Notes under the pieces: generated by a model | What the model saw: only the letters and a program-made list of their open reading frames with translations | Told to the model about the DNA's origin: nothing | Databases searched by the model: none | Shown: in pieces, positions 50,598-61,136 of the stretch | Numbering within the stretch: position 1 is the stretch's first letter | How the letters are laid out: each line of letters opens with the position of its first letter | Source: an uncultured Hymenobacter sp. | Lineage (GTDB): Bacteria > Bacteroidota > Bacteroidia > Cytophagales > Hymenobacteraceae | Direction of reading: 5' to 3' | Length of the DNA stretch: 64,000 nt | Assembly (NCBI GenBank): GCA_913776615.1 | Contig: CAJYPK010000025.1 | Location: forward strand, 1-64,000 | Position numbers and translations under genes: made by a program

Positions 50598-52019
50598 TTG
50601 AAACCCGCTTCAATAACCGCCAACCCGTGGTCCGATACCATTGTGGCCCTCTCTACGCCGCCCGGCGCTGGCGCGCTGGCAGTGGTACGCCTGTCGGGGC
50701 CCGAGGCGGTGGCCATCGCCCAGGCGCTGTTTTCCAAGAAGAACCTGGCCAGCCAGCCGGGGCACACCCTGCACTACGGTACCTTGCGCGACCCCGCCAC
50801 CGGCCAGATTATTGACGAGGGCGTGCTGGCACTCTACCGGGGGCCGCGCTCCTACACCCGCGAGGACGTGGTAGAAATCTCCGGCCACGGCTCCGACTTC
50901 ATCGTGCGGCAGCTGCTGGCGGCGCTGCTGCGGCAGGGTGCCCGGCTGGCCGAGGCCGGCGAGTTTACCAAGCGGGCCTTCCTCAACGGGGCGCTCGACC
51001 TGGCCCAGGCCGAGGCCGTGGCCGACCTCATCGCCGCCGATTCGGCGCTGAGCCACCAAGTGGCGCTCAACCAGCTGCGCGGCGGCTTCTCGGATGAGCT
51101 GCGCGGCCTGCGGGCACAGCTCGTGCAGTTTGCCGCGCTGCTGGAACTGGAACTGGACTTCGGCGAGGAAGACGTGGAATTTGCCGACCGTACCGGGCTG
51201 GCCCGACTGCTGGCCGAGGTGCAGGGCGTGGTGCTGGGGCTGCTGCGCTCGTTTGAGCTGGGCAACGTGATCAAGAACGGCATTACGACCGTGATTGCCG
51301 GCCGGCCCAACGCCGGCAAGTCGACCCTGCTCAACGCCCTGCTGCGCGAGGAGCGGGCCATCGTGTCGGCCATTCCGGGCACCACCCGCGACTTTATCGA
51401 GGATGAGGTGAGCATCGACGGGCTGCGGTTTCGCTTCGTGGACACCGCTGGCCTACGCGACAACCCGGCCGACGAGGTGGAGGCCATCGGCGTGCGGCGC
51501 ACCCGCGAGCGCATCGGCCAGGCGGCGCTGCTGCTCTATTTGTTCGACCTCACCGAGCTCACACCCGCCGAAGTGCAGGCCGACATTGCGGAGCTTACCG
51601 CTGCCCTACCCAAGCTGCCGGTGCTGGCCGTGGGCAACAAGCGCGACCTGGCCAGCCCCGCCGCGCTGGCCGAGTTCCAGGCTTTACACATTGATAACAA
51701 GCCCTTACAATTCGTCTCGGCGGCGCAGCGGGTCGGGCTCGACGAGCTGCAAGCGGCGCTGCTCACCCAGGTGCGCGGCGCGGGGCTGGCGGGCACGGGC
51801 TCGGCTACCATCGTGACCAACGTGCGCCACGCCCGCGCCCTCGAAGTAGCGGCCCAGCACCTGGCGGCCGTGCGCCAGGGCCTCGACGTGGGCCGGGGCA
51901 CCGAGCTGCTGGCCGCCGACCTGCGCCACGCCCTCGGTGCGCTGGGCGAGATTACCGGCGAGATTTCATCCGACGACCTGCTCACGAGCATCTTCACCCA
52001 GTTTTGCATCGGCAAGTAG
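50598..52019 (+). CDS. mnmE: tRNA modification GTPase MnmE
   Basis: MnmE, with MnmG, installs the cmnm5 group on wobble uridine 34 of tRNA. The protein has the N-terminal folate-binding domain (DTIVALSTPPGAGALAVVRL), a helical domain, the inserted G domain with AGRPNAGKSTLLNALL, PGTTRDFIED, DTAGLRDN and NKRDL, and ends FTQFCIGK with the invariant C-x-G-K tail. The start is uncertain: TTG at 50598 gives (M)KPASITANPW, closest to the family; a TTG 17 codons upstream at 50547 also fits the frame. Confidence 0.93.
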   Translation: MKPASITANPWSDTIVALSTPPGAGALAVVRLSGPEAVAIAQALFSKKNLASQPGHTLHYGTLRDPATGQIIDEGVLALYRGPRSYTREDVVEISGHGSDFIVRQLLAALLRQGARLAEAGEFTKRAFLNGALDLAQAEAVADLIAADSALSHQVALNQLRGGFSDELRGLRAQLVQFAALLELELDFGEEDVEFADRTGLARLLAEVQGVVLGLLRSFELGNVIKNGITTVIAGRPNAGKSTLLNALLREERAIVSAIPGTTRDFIEDEVSIDGLRFRFVDTAGLRDNPADEVEAIGVRRTRERIGQAALLLYLFDLTELTPAEVQADIAELTAALPKLPVLAVGNKRDLASPAALAEFQALHIDNKPLQFVSAAQRVGLDELQAALLTQVRGAGLAGTGSATIVTNVRHARALEVAAQHLAAVRQGLDVGRGTELLAADLRHALGALGEITGEISSDDLLTSIFTQFCIGK

Positions 52020-52217
52020 CTAGCGCGCCTAAAAATCCTTGCAAACGTTCCCGGGCGAGCTTTTGCGGCCAAACTCTGGCAGTTACGGAAACCTGCGGCC
52101 GCCCTTGGCTGTAGTAGAGGGCGGGCCAGCCCGCAAAAATTTCCCGGCTTACGGCGTGGGCCGTAGCTTAGCGCCTTCAAGAGGCTGCGACTTCATTTCC
52201 CTATCCTACCCAACCCA

Positions 52218-53513
<1,296 letters not shown>

Positions 53514-53526
53514 TCGCTACGCTAGC

Positions 53527-53568
53527 AATAAAAAAGGTCTGCCTCCCAATCAGGAAGCGGACCTTTTT
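53527..53568. terminator. Intrinsic terminator after gltA
   Basis: AAAAAAGGTC...GACCTTTTT flanking an imperfect stem TGCCTCCC/GGAAGCGG at about 53530-53566, 15 nt after the gltA stop. It also faces the convergent DUF4177 gene, so it can serve both directions. Confidence 0.8.
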
Positions 53569-53583
53569 GGCTTCTGCCCTACC

Positions 53584-53781
53584 CTACCCCGGCAGCTCGC
53601 GCTTGAGAGTAATGAGCAGGCCCGTCATTTGACCGCCCACCCCTGCGGTGATACCAACCGTTGATACCACTTCCCAGCCTTGGCTCCCTAAGTGGTTGAG
53701 GCGTTGGGTGAGTTCTTCGTAGTCGATGCCATTGAAGAATCCTCTTTCAGGATTGAGCAGGCGGTATTCAAATTTTTTCAT
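53584..53781 (-). CDS. DUF4177-like small protein
   Basis: A 65-residue protein with the DUF4177 pattern: MKKFEYRLLNPERG, then LTQRLNHLGSQGWEVVS and a final strand MTGLLITLKREL. The start at 53781 is preferred over the ATG two codons before it. Function is unknown; the family is a small alpha/beta protein spread in many bacteria. Confidence 0.85.
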   Translation of the reverse strand: MKKFEYRLLNPERGFFNGIDYEELTQRLNHLGSQGWEVVSTVGITAGVGGQMTGLLITLKRELPG

Positions 53782-53858
53782 GGTCAAACGACTGTTTTCT
53801 AACTGACCGCCGATGCGGACTTGCCATACATCGGCGGCCAGTTGGAAAGCATTACAGC

Positions 53859-54230
53859 TTACAGGCGGTGGGCCGTGAAATTGGCCCGCAGCTGCTGATA
53901 AGCCACGCGCTGGTCGGGGTGCAGCAGGTCGTTGAGCTTCTGCTCGTAGCGCAGCTGCGCGGCGGCCAACTGGGTATCGCGCACTTCGGCGGGCTCGCCG
54001 GCTAGCTCGCGCTCCAGCTCCAGGCGCTCGCTGAGGTATTTCAGGTGCAGGCGCTTGACGCGCAGGTACTGACCCTCGTTGAGGTGGATGTGGTGGGCCA
54101 GCGCCTGGGTGAGCGTAGTAGCCCGCACCTGGATGGCTTTGGGATAATCCTCGTTAGGCTTCTTACGCGTGGTGGCACTGGCAGTAGCTAGGCTGGCCGT
54201 GAGGCAGGCGGCAAGGAGGAGGTTGTTCAT
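53859..54230 (-). CDS. Small exported hypothetical protein
   Basis: A 123-residue protein with a signal peptide (MNNLLLAACLTASLATASA) and a helical, charged mature part with ALAHHIHLNEGQYLRVKRLH and an LTxxQ-like repeat LLHPDQRVAYQQLRANF. This resembles Spy/CpxP-like periplasmic helical proteins, but the match is loose. It is preceded by a possible -7 element (TACGTTTG, minus strand, 54323-54316). Confidence 0.7.
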   Translation of the reverse strand: MNNLLLAACLTASLATASATTRKKPNEDYPKAIQVRATTLTQALAHHIHLNEGQYLRVKRLHLKYLSERLELERELAGEPAEVRDTQLAAAQLRYEQKLNDLLHPDQRVAYQQLRANFTAHRL

Positions 54231-54598
54231 TGGTGAAAAGGTGTGAAGGGTGAAAAAATGACTGTCGCATGGGGTTAAGGATTTGTGTTTAGGTTTTTGC
54301 TTCGGAGAACTGAGCCAAACGTACGAGCCTTTTCCAAATAGGACGAAATGAGGTCATTTTAGCACTTTTTTCATCGAACGATTTTTCCTGAATTTTACAA
54401 AAATCTGATCATCGAGCATTTATCTCCTCCAGAAAAAGCTCCGCTTATTTCAAAAAAAATGCCCGCACTTCGGCGGGCACTATTTTTTATTCAATAAATC
54501 CTACTAAATTTTCACTTATCTCAAGCCTGACTTTAAGTAAAATCGGTCGTTTTTAGTCGCCGGCCAGCTTACTTCAAGCTTTACTTGAAGTAAGCATT
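54231..54598. other. AT-rich intergenic stretch with a terminator
   Basis: 368 nt between two genes on the same strand, clearly more AT-rich than its surroundings. It holds a possible promoter near 54316 and a terminator at 54452-54490. No open frame of note and no known repeat family. Confidence 0.6.
54452..54490. terminator. Intrinsic terminator
   Basis: AAAAAAAATGCCCGC-ACTTCG-GCGGGCACTATTTTTT: a GC stem with a T-run on the plus side and an A-run on the other, downstream of the PorE-like gene on the minus strand. Confidence 0.85.
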
Positions 54599-56560
54599 TT
54601 ACAGGATTCGCAGCTCGATTCGGCGGTTTTGGGCGCGGTGCGCCTCGGTATCGTTGCCCGCGAGGGGCTTGGTTTCGCCGTAGCCCTTGGCGCGGAGGCG
54701 AGTGGCGGGCACGCCGTGGGCGGTGAGGTAGGTCAGTACGGCCTGGGCGCGGCGCTGGCTGAGGCTGAGGTTGGCGGCGGGCGTACCCACGTTGTCGGTG
54801 TGGCCGGCTACCTCCACGCGCAGGCTGGGGTCTTGGCGCAAAAACTCCACGAGGCGGTCGAGTTCGGTGCGCGAGCGGGGCTTGAGAGTGGCCTGGTTGG
54901 AGTCGAAGAACAAGTTATTCAGCACCGCGCTGCGGCCGCTCTTGGCCGGGTCGAGGTAGAGGTCGAGGGTGAGCGGGTCGAACTTCTGCGGCACTGAGTA
55001 GTCGAAGCTGAGACTCTTAAGCAGGTAGCCGGGCGCGGAGGCGTACATAGCGTAGGCCCGGCCCTCGTTGAGCACCACGGTGTACTGGCCGTTTTCGGCG
55101 TCGGAGTACACCTGCTGGGTGAGGGCATTGGTACCGAGGTCGAAGAGCTGCACTACGGCATTGAGCGGCTGCTTGGTCACGGCGTCGAACACGCGCCCCT
55201 GGGTATACGTGCTGGTTTCGCGGGCGCGCACGCTGGCGGGCACCTCCGTGCCGTAGATGCGGATGGCCGGCAGCGCCGTGGCCGGCGCGCCGGGCTGCGG
55301 CGGTTCGGAGCGCGTATAGTAGGCCCGCCGGTTGTCGGAGGAGATGTAGAGCGACGCCTCGTTGGCGAAGGTGTTGAAGGGATAACCCAGGTTGCGCGGA
55401 GCGCCCCACTGGCCCTTGGCATCGAGCTCGGAGCGGAAGATGTCGCTGCTGCCCAGGCCCACGAGGCCATCGGTGGCGTAGTAGAGCGTGGTGCCGCTGG
55501 CGTGGATGAAGGGCGCCAGATCATCGCCGGCGGTGTTGATGGGCGCTCCCACGTTGCGGGCCGGCCCCCAGGTGCCGTCGGCCCCCAGCGTACTCACGTA
55601 GATGTCGTAGCCACCCAAGCCGCCGCCGCGCTGCGACGAGAAGTAGAGCGTCCGGCCGTCGGCCGAGAGCGAGGGCTGCGAGTCCCAGGCCTTGGAGTTG
55701 ACGAGCAGGCCCAGGTTGCGCGGGGGCGTCCACTTGCTGCCCCGGCGGTGCGAGATATACAGGTCGCAGCTACCCACGCCGCCCGCCCGGCCGCAGCTCG
55801 TGAAGACGAGCGTATTGCCGTCGCCGGAGATGGTCGCGGTGCCCTCGTTCTCGCGGGAGTTGATTTCGGACGATATCGACTGCGGCGTACCAAACGCGCC
55901 ATCGGCCCCCACGGTGCTGATGAACACATCCTCATTTTCCTGGCCCACCTTCTCGGGGTTACGCTGCACCGTGAAGATGAGCGACTTGTTATCAGCCGTG
56001 AGCACGGGGAAATACTGGTGGCGAAACTGGTTGAGCGGGGCGGGCAGCACCTCGGGCGCGGGGCCGGTGGGGTGCGCCATCGCTTCGGCCGCGAAGTCGC
56101 AGTTTTGCAGCTGGCGCTGGGCGAGGGCGACCTTCACCTTGTTGGCGGGGTTGGTAGCCAGGTAATTGGTATACGCCTGGCGCACGGTGGCGTAGTCGCC
56201 CACTTCCATCGCGAGTTTGCCGAGCACTAGGTACTCGGCTGCGTGGCTGGGCTCCACAGGCAGTTTGCTCAGGCCCTGCTTGTACGACTCATAGGCCCCC
56301 GCGTGGTCACCGTTGGTGAGCTGGAGCGAGGCCTTGCGCAGGTAGGGCTCGCCGTAGGCGGGAAACTTGTCGGTGAGCTGCTGCCACACCAGCAGCGCCT
56401 GCTGGGGCTGGCGGTCTTTGTAGTACAGGCTCTGGGCCTTTTCGTACAGGGCGCGGGCCTTGCCGTCGGTGATGGAAGCCGGCGCCTGCTGGGCAAGCGT
56501 AGGCAGGGTAGCCAGGCTGGCGTACAGGCCCAGACCGAGCAGAAACTTGGGGAGCGTCAT
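54599..56560 (-). CDS. OmpA-family protein with PorE-like architecture
   Basis: A 653-residue exported protein with a signal peptide (MTLPKFLLGLGLYASLATL, cleaved near TLAQ), TPR-like helical repeats (about 30-145), a WD40-like PD40 propeller (about 165-405: FPVLTADNKSLIFTVQRN, GTATISGDGNTLVFTSCG, DSQPSLSADGRTLYFSSQRG), a carboxypeptidase-regulatory-like domain (about 430-510, QGRVFDAVTKQPLNAVVQL) and an OmpA domain (about 530-650, FFDSNQATLKPRSRTELDRL, VEVAGHTDNVGT). This order equals that of PorE, the peptidoglycan-binding type IX secretion component. No lipobox Cys is visible. Other PorE-like paralogues exist, so the role is provisional. Confidence 0.87.
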   Translation of the reverse strand: MTLPKFLLGLGLYASLATLPTLAQQAPASITDGKARALYEKAQSLYYKDRQPQQALLVWQQLTDKFPAYGEPYLRKASLQLTNGDHAGAYESYKQGLSKLPVEPSHAAEYLVLGKLAMEVGDYATVRQAYTNYLATNPANKVKVALAQRQLQNCDFAAEAMAHPTGPAPEVLPAPLNQFRHQYFPVLTADNKSLIFTVQRNPEKVGQENEDVFISTVGADGAFGTPQSISSEINSRENEGTATISGDGNTLVFTSCGRAGGVGSCDLYISHRRGSKWTPPRNLGLLVNSKAWDSQPSLSADGRTLYFSSQRGGGLGGYDIYVSTLGADGTWGPARNVGAPINTAGDDLAPFIHASGTTLYYATDGLVGLGSSDIFRSELDAKGQWGAPRNLGYPFNTFANEASLYISSDNRRAYYTRSEPPQPGAPATALPAIRIYGTEVPASVRARETSTYTQGRVFDAVTKQPLNAVVQLFDLGTNALTQQVYSDAENGQYTVVLNEGRAYAMYASAPGYLLKSLSFDYSVPQKFDPLTLDLYLDPAKSGRSAVLNNLFFDSNQATLKPRSRTELDRLVEFLRQDPSLRVEVAGHTDNVGTPAANLSLSQRRAQAVLTYLTAHGVPATRLRAKGYGETKPLAGNDTEAHRAQNRRIELRIL

Positions 56561-56667
56561 AGGGGGTGGGCGGTTCTCAGCCAGCCGGTGGCACGACCGG
56601 CTGGGATTTAGTAACAGCCAACGAGCTGAACCGTTCCCCGAGAAGTGCAAAAAACGACGCCCCGGGG

Positions 56668-57324
56668 CTACGGAATGTCGAGGTACTTGTGGGTTTGTAA
56701 CGAGACCTGCCAGCGCGGGTTGGCCTTCACGTAGTCGATGAGGGCGGGCGTCATGCGGGCGGCGCGGCTCCACTCGGGCTGGAGGTAAAGGCGCGTGGTG
56801 GGCGGCACGAGGGCGGCGTGCTCCTCGGCCCACTTGAAGTCGCTCTCGTTGAAGACGATAATCTTCAGCTCGTCGGCGTGGGCCAGCACCTCGGGCAGCG
56901 GGGCCTTGAATTTTTTAGGCGATACGCAAATCCAGTCCCAGTTGCCGGAGAGCGGGTGCGCGCCGCTGGTTTCAATCCAGGTTTGGAAGCCGGCCGCTTG
57001 CAGCGCCTTGGTGAGGGGCAGGCAATTGTGCATCAGCGGCTCGCCACCGGTGATGACCACGTTGCGGCCGGGGTGCTGGCTGGCCGCCGCGACGAGGTCG
57101 GCCACGGCGTAGCGGGGGTGCGCATCGGCGTCCCACGACTCCTTCACGTCGCACCACACGCAGCCCACGTCGCAGCCGCCGAGGCGGATGAAGTAGGCTG
57201 CCCGCCCCGTATTAAATCCCTCACCCTGAATGGTATAAAACTGCTCCATTACAGGAAGCATTGAAGCTTCCGAAGCAGGTTGCAGAATGGGCAGGGCGGC
57301 GAGCAAATCGGTAACGGCAGACAT
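56668..57324 (-). CDS. queE: 7-carboxy-7-deazaguanine synthase
   Basis: QueE is a radical SAM enzyme that makes 7-carboxy-7-deazaguanine from carboxytetrahydropterin in queuosine synthesis. The 218-residue protein has MEQFYTIQGEGFNTGRAAYF, the cluster motif CDVGCVWCDVKESW (C-x3-C-x2-C), VVITGGEPLMHN and TRLYLQPEW. ATG at 57324 is used; a TTG two codons before it lies in the leader. A terminator-like hairpin stands 10 nt before the start. Confidence 0.95.
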   Translation of the reverse strand: MSAVTDLLAALPILQPASEASMLPVMEQFYTIQGEGFNTGRAAYFIRLGGCDVGCVWCDVKESWDADAHPRYAVADLVAAASQHPGRNVVITGGEPLMHNCLPLTKALQAAGFQTWIETSGAHPLSGNWDWICVSPKKFKAPLPEVLAHADELKIIVFNESDFKWAEEHAALVPPTTRLYLQPEWSRAARMTPALIDYVKANPRWQVSLQTHKYLDIP

Positions 57325-57329
57325 AGGCA

Positions 57330-57397
57330 ATAAAAAAACGGGCGCGACTTACGTCAACGCCCGGGGCGCGACCGGGGGTTCCGGTCAGTCAAATTTA
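57330..57397 (-). promoter_or_regulatory. Leader of queE with terminator-like hairpin
   Basis: On the minus strand a TAAATTTG (57397-57390, -7 type) is followed by hairpin GACCGG-AACCC-CCGGTC, a GTCGCGCCC segment, and GGGCGTTGAC-GTAA-GTCGCGCCC followed by seven T residues, ending a few nt before the ATG. The GGGCGTTGAC segment can pair with either GTCGCGCCC copy, so two alternative folds exist. It may be an attenuator, or simply a terminator. It matches no preQ1 riboswitch pattern that I know. Confidence 0.45.
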
Positions 57398-57405
57398 CGA
57401 AAGAA

Positions 57406-57518
57406 AGTAGCTTGAGCTTTGTAGTCCGAGCGCGAGCGTAGCGAGCATCCTGCGCGTGGAGCCGTATGGACGTAACTGCTCGCTGCGCTCGCGCTCGGAC
57501 TACAAAGTCCAAGCTACT
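57406..57518. repeat. 42-nt inverted repeat between folD and queE
   Basis: Arms 57406-57447 (AGTAGCTTGAGCTTTGTAGT...) and 57477-57518 pair with about three mismatches. The right arm touches the folD stop codon. No other copy is in the window. Confidence 0.85.
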
Positions 57519-58419
57519 ACTGCTTCGGGTAAATCTCGCCTTTGGCGGCGCGCAGGGTATTCAGCAGGAGCATGGCGATGGTCATGGGGCCGACGCCGCC
57601 GGGCACCGGCGTGATGCGCGAGGCCAGCGGGGCTACTTCGGCAAAGTTTACGTCGCCCTTCAGACTGAAGCCGCTCTTTTTGTTGGCGTCCGTCACGCGG
57701 GTGGTGCCTACGTCGATAACTACTGCGCCGGGCTTTACCATATCGGCCGTGACGAACTCGGGCCGGCCGATGGCGGCTACGATGATGTCGGCCTGGCGCA
57801 CGATTTCGGGCAGGTTCTTCGTGCGCGAGTGGCATAAAGTAACGGTGCAGTTAGCCGTCTCTAAGTTCTTAGCCAGCAAGATGCTAACCGGCGTACCCAC
57901 AATGTTGCTGCGACCAATCACCACGGCGTGCTGGCCACTGGTTTTGATGCCGGCGCGGGCCATCAGCTCCACGATGCCCGAGGGCGTGGCGGGCAGCAGT
58001 GCGGGCAGACCCGCCACCATGCGGCCGAGGTTGGTGGGATGAAAGCCGTCCACGTCCTTCTCGGGGCGGATGGCCTCAATGACCTTCTCGGCGTCGATGT
58101 GCTTGGGCAGCGGCAGCTGCACGATGAAGCCGTCGATGTCGGCATCCTCGTTGAGGGCGGCCACCTGGGCTAGCAGCTCGGCCTCGGTAATGTCGTCTTC
58201 GAAGCGCAGCAGCGTACTGCCGAAGCCCACGCGCTCGCAGGCCAGCACCTTGTTGCGCACGTAGGTTTCGGAGCCGCCGTCGTGGCCCACGAGGATGGCG
58301 GCGAGGTGCGGTACCTTCTGGCCGGCAGCCTTGCGGGCGGCTACCTCGGCGGCAATTTCAACTTTGATGTCTTCGGCAGTTTGCTTGCCGTCGATGAGAT
58401 GGGGGGTGCTTTCGGGCAT
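57517..58419 (-). CDS. folD: Methylenetetrahydrofolate dehydrogenase/cyclohydrolase
   Basis: FolD interconverts methylene- and formyl-tetrahydrofolate. The 300-residue enzyme has [14 protein letters not shown] with the catalytic lysine, [26 protein letters not shown] and the nucleotide loop [17 protein letters not shown], then [13 protein letters not shown]. All active-site motifs are present. ATG at 58419 begins [11 protein letters not shown]; a REP-like hairpin lies just upstream. Confidence 0.96.
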   Translation of the reverse strand: MPESTPHLIDGKQTAEDIKVEIAAEVAARKAAGQKVPHLAAILVGHDGGSETYVRNKVLACERVGFGSTLLRFEDDITEAELLAQVAALNEDADIDGFIVQLPLPKHIDAEKVIEAIRPEKDVDGFHPTNLGRMVAGLPALLPATPSGIVELMARAGIKTSGQHAVVIGRSNIVGTPVSILLAKNLETANCTVTLCHSRTKNLPEIVRQADIIVAAIGRPEFVTADMVKPGAVVIDVGTTRVTDANKKSGFSLKGDVNFAEVAPLASRITPVPGGVGPMTIAMLLLNTLRAAKGEIYPKQ

Positions 58420-58467
58420 TTTAGAGGGAGTGAGGGTTTTATAATAGTTCTTTTTTTCTTCCTACGT

Positions 58468-58561
58468 CCGTCATGCTGAGCCTGCCGAAGCATCTCGCTC
58501 ACTTCGTTGCTAAGCCGTTCGACGAAGTGAGCGAGATGCTTCGGCAAGCTCAGCATGACGG
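58468..58561. repeat. REP-like hairpin, long arms (GTCATGCTGAGCC)
   Basis: Arms 58468-58507 and 58523-58561 (left CCGTCATGCTGAGCCTGCCG...) pair over about 39 nt with one mismatch. It is a variant of the GTCATGCTGAGC family and lies between the MscS gene (stop at 58573) and folD. It may separate the two transcripts. Confidence 0.92.
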
Positions 58562-58572
58562 TTATGTTTTAC

Positions 58573-60954
58573 TTAGCGCATGGTAATACCCGCCTCCGTG
58601 AGGCGCTGGTAGATGCTGGCCAGCAGCTCGCTCTTGAGCACCTGCTCCTGGCGAATGTTATTAATCCAAAAAAGCACCTTGAGGTCGTAGCCGGCCGTGT
58701 TCACGCTGTTGAGCAGAATTTCGGGGGCCACGCGGTGCAGGGTGTTGGGGTTGTTGAGGACTTCCTCGGTGATGAGCTGGCGGGCCTGCGGCAGGTCGGT
58801 TTCGGGGCCGAGGCTCAAGGCCAGCTCGGTGCGGATGTGGTTATTGCTGAGCGTCCAGTTGATGACGTGGCCCGAGAGCAAGTCGCCATTGGGTAAGATT
58901 ATCTCGGAGCCCGCCTGCGAGATGAGCTTGCTGGAGCGGATACCGATGTCCTTCACCCGGCCGGTTTTACCGTTGACCTCAATGTAGTCGCCCACCTGGA
59001 AGGGCCGCTCGAAGATGAGGATGACGCCCGACACGAGGTTGTTGATAATGTTTTGCAGGCCCAGGCCGATCCCCACGCCCAGGGCCCCGAGCACGATGGC
59101 AATTTTATCGACCGGCAGCCCCGAGGCCAGCGTGGCCAGGAACAAGCCCACCGCCAGGATACCCAGCCGGATGGCCACCATCCAGGAGCCCTTGCGGTCG
59201 GTGTCGGCGTTGAAATCGTCGTCGGCTTCCCCGAAGAAGTAGCCCACGTACTTCTGCAACTGGATGGTGAGGAAGACAATACCGCCGAAGAGCAGGATGT
59301 TGCCCAGCGTGAACGTGGTACTACCCAGCTGGTGCGGGGCCGTCAGCACCCGCTCAATGGTGCGGTAGAGCAGGTTGTAGAGGTTCAGGTTGGCGAAGAA
59401 CAGCATGAGCCAGAGCGCGCCGACTACCGCGGTGAGCGCCTTACGCAGGGCACTTTCCAGCTTGCCGAAGCTGAACCGGTTGCCAAACCGGCCGCCTTGC
59501 CGGGTGCGCCGCACCTGGAGGTACACCGCTTCCGTCACCACCCGCACGAAGGCCGACAGCGCTATCCCCTGCGTAAGCCCGTAGATGGCCGTCGTGGTAA
59601 ACATCTTGGCCAGGCTCATGCGGCCGCAGGCGTTGGCCAGCACGGCCAGCCCGTTGAGGCCGACGAACAGCAGCACCACCGGCCGCACGAAGCCCGCCAG
59701 CACCCGGTGCTGCCGCAGGTAGCGCCAGAAGCGCCAGCCCAGCCCCAGCGCCGCCAGGTTGAGCAGCAGGGCCAGCCAGCGCATCCCCAGCCCCGGCGCC
59801 CGCCCCGCGTAGGCAAACGTGAGCACGAAGAAGGCTACCACGATACCCACCCAGTACCAGAACAGCGGCCGGGGCCAGCTGCGCCAGCCCAGCACCGACA
59901 CCGTGATGAGCAGCAAAAGCTGCAGCAGGCTCGTGTAGGCGGCCGGCGCGTTGAGGTCGAAAAACGGGGCCAGGCTGAATACTACCAGCAGCGAGGAAGC
60001 CACCGGCACCGGCCGCAGGTAGTGCAGCCGGTGGCCGGGTACTTCCAGCGGCGCGGCGGGGGGCGTGGCCTCGGTAGTATCGGTACGCAGGGCGCGGAAG
60101 TTGCGGAATACCCACAGGAAGAAGCCGCCGGCCAGCGCTACCATCCACAGCCAGTAGTCCCAGTTCTCGGCAAAATAGTAGCTCACCAGTGGCCGCTGGG
60201 CGGCGTACGACTGACGCACCAGGGCGCTCGTCTGTTCGTCGGCCACGATGCTGTCGGGCTGCCACAGCGGCGGCGTTTCGACCGTGCGGCTGCGGCCATT
60301 GAAGCGCCCCATCTGCTCGCGCACCATGTCTTGCAGCTCCAGCACCTGGATGTAGCCGTCCGACACGCGGGTTTGCAGGCCGGTCACGTCCTGGCGGCTG
60401 CGGCGCAGCAGGGCCGTGGCCTGATCCTCTTTCTTTTGAAGGCGAGCCAGCGCCCGGCCCACGGGCGTGGTATCGGCCGGGCGCTCGGCGGCGGGCGGCA
60501 GTTGGGCGGCCAGCGTATCGAGCCGGGCCTGCATGGCGATGAGCTGCTTGCCGCTCCCGGCCAGGGCGGTACGCCATTCGCCGAGCTTCTCCTGCATGTC
60601 GGCCAGCAGCACGCGGTACATCTGGAGCTGCTTTACGTCCACCACGTTGCCGTACTGGTCGAGGTTTTCACGAATGACGTCGAGGTTTTCTTCCACCGTG
60701 GGCAGCTCCTCGCGCAGGTCTTCGGTGTTGGTGGCGCGGCGGGCCGTGCCGTTGATGCGGCTCAGCACGAAGTAGGCCCGCTCCACGCGCTGGGCCAGCG
60801 AGTCGGGCAGCACGGGCTGGGGGCGGCGCTGGGTTTTGGCGGAGGTAGCGGCGGGCTTCTGCGGCGCGGGAGCCGCCTGGACCAGCCCCAGCCCGCCAAC
60901 TAGTAGAATAGTAGCGAGTAGTCGATAAGTAACAGAAAAAAAGGATGCTGGCAT
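58573..60954 (-). CDS. MscS-family mechanosensitive channel
   Basis: A 793-residue MscS-type channel. It has a signal-like start (MPASFFSVTYRLLATILL), a long periplasmic helical region (about 45-255), several membrane helices (about 265-610) and the MscS domain: KIAIVLGALGVGIGLGLQNI is the pore helix, then FERPFQVGDYIEVNGKTGRV with the beta-domain and a C-terminal alpha/beta region (about 700-790). The large N-terminal part is like MscK/YbiO-type channels. ATG at 60954; the frame continues 9 codons upstream. Confidence 0.93.
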   Translation of the reverse strand: MPASFFSVTYRLLATILLVGGLGLVQAAPAPQKPAATSAKTQRRPQPVLPDSLAQRVERAYFVLSRINGTARRATNTEDLREELPTVEENLDVIRENLDQYGNVVDVKQLQMYRVLLADMQEKLGEWRTALAGSGKQLIAMQARLDTLAAQLPPAAERPADTTPVGRALARLQKKEDQATALLRRSRQDVTGLQTRVSDGYIQVLELQDMVREQMGRFNGRSRTVETPPLWQPDSIVADEQTSALVRQSYAAQRPLVSYYFAENWDYWLWMVALAGGFFLWVFRNFRALRTDTTEATPPAAPLEVPGHRLHYLRPVPVASSLLVVFSLAPFFDLNAPAAYTSLLQLLLLITVSVLGWRSWPRPLFWYWVGIVVAFFVLTFAYAGRAPGLGMRWLALLLNLAALGLGWRFWRYLRQHRVLAGFVRPVVLLFVGLNGLAVLANACGRMSLAKMFTTTAIYGLTQGIALSAFVRVVTEAVYLQVRRTRQGGRFGNRFSFGKLESALRKALTAVVGALWLMLFFANLNLYNLLYRTIERVLTAPHQLGSTTFTLGNILLFGGIVFLTIQLQKYVGYFFGEADDDFNADTDRKGSWMVAIRLGILAVGLFLATLASGLPVDKIAIVLGALGVGIGLGLQNIINNLVSGVILIFERPFQVGDYIEVNGKTGRVKDIGIRSSKLISQAGSEIILPNGDLLSGHVINWTLSNNHIRTELALSLGPETDLPQARQLITEEVLNNPNTLHRVAPEILLNSVNTAGYDLKVLFWINNIRQEQVLKSELLASIYQRLTEAGITMR

Positions 60955-61136
60955 TTTACGCAACTGATAAATTCTCCCCACGATTTCCTACCGTTTAAGC
61001 ATTCTAAGCAATTACCTACTGATGGTTACTTCGTCGCTTTCAGCCGTTTATTAATTTGATCAAGCAAAAAAGTCACTGCCCCTACTTACTTTGGCGTCGA
61101 AATTTTAACTCTTCCCTAAAACCTCTTTTTTAGCTT

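Noticed and set aside
59053..60903. A 616-codon plus-strand frame opposite the MscS gene
   Set aside because: Its codons are the mirror of a well-supported gene; it has no domain features, is low in complexity (many Gln, His, Arg) and is a usual antisense artefact in high-GC DNA.
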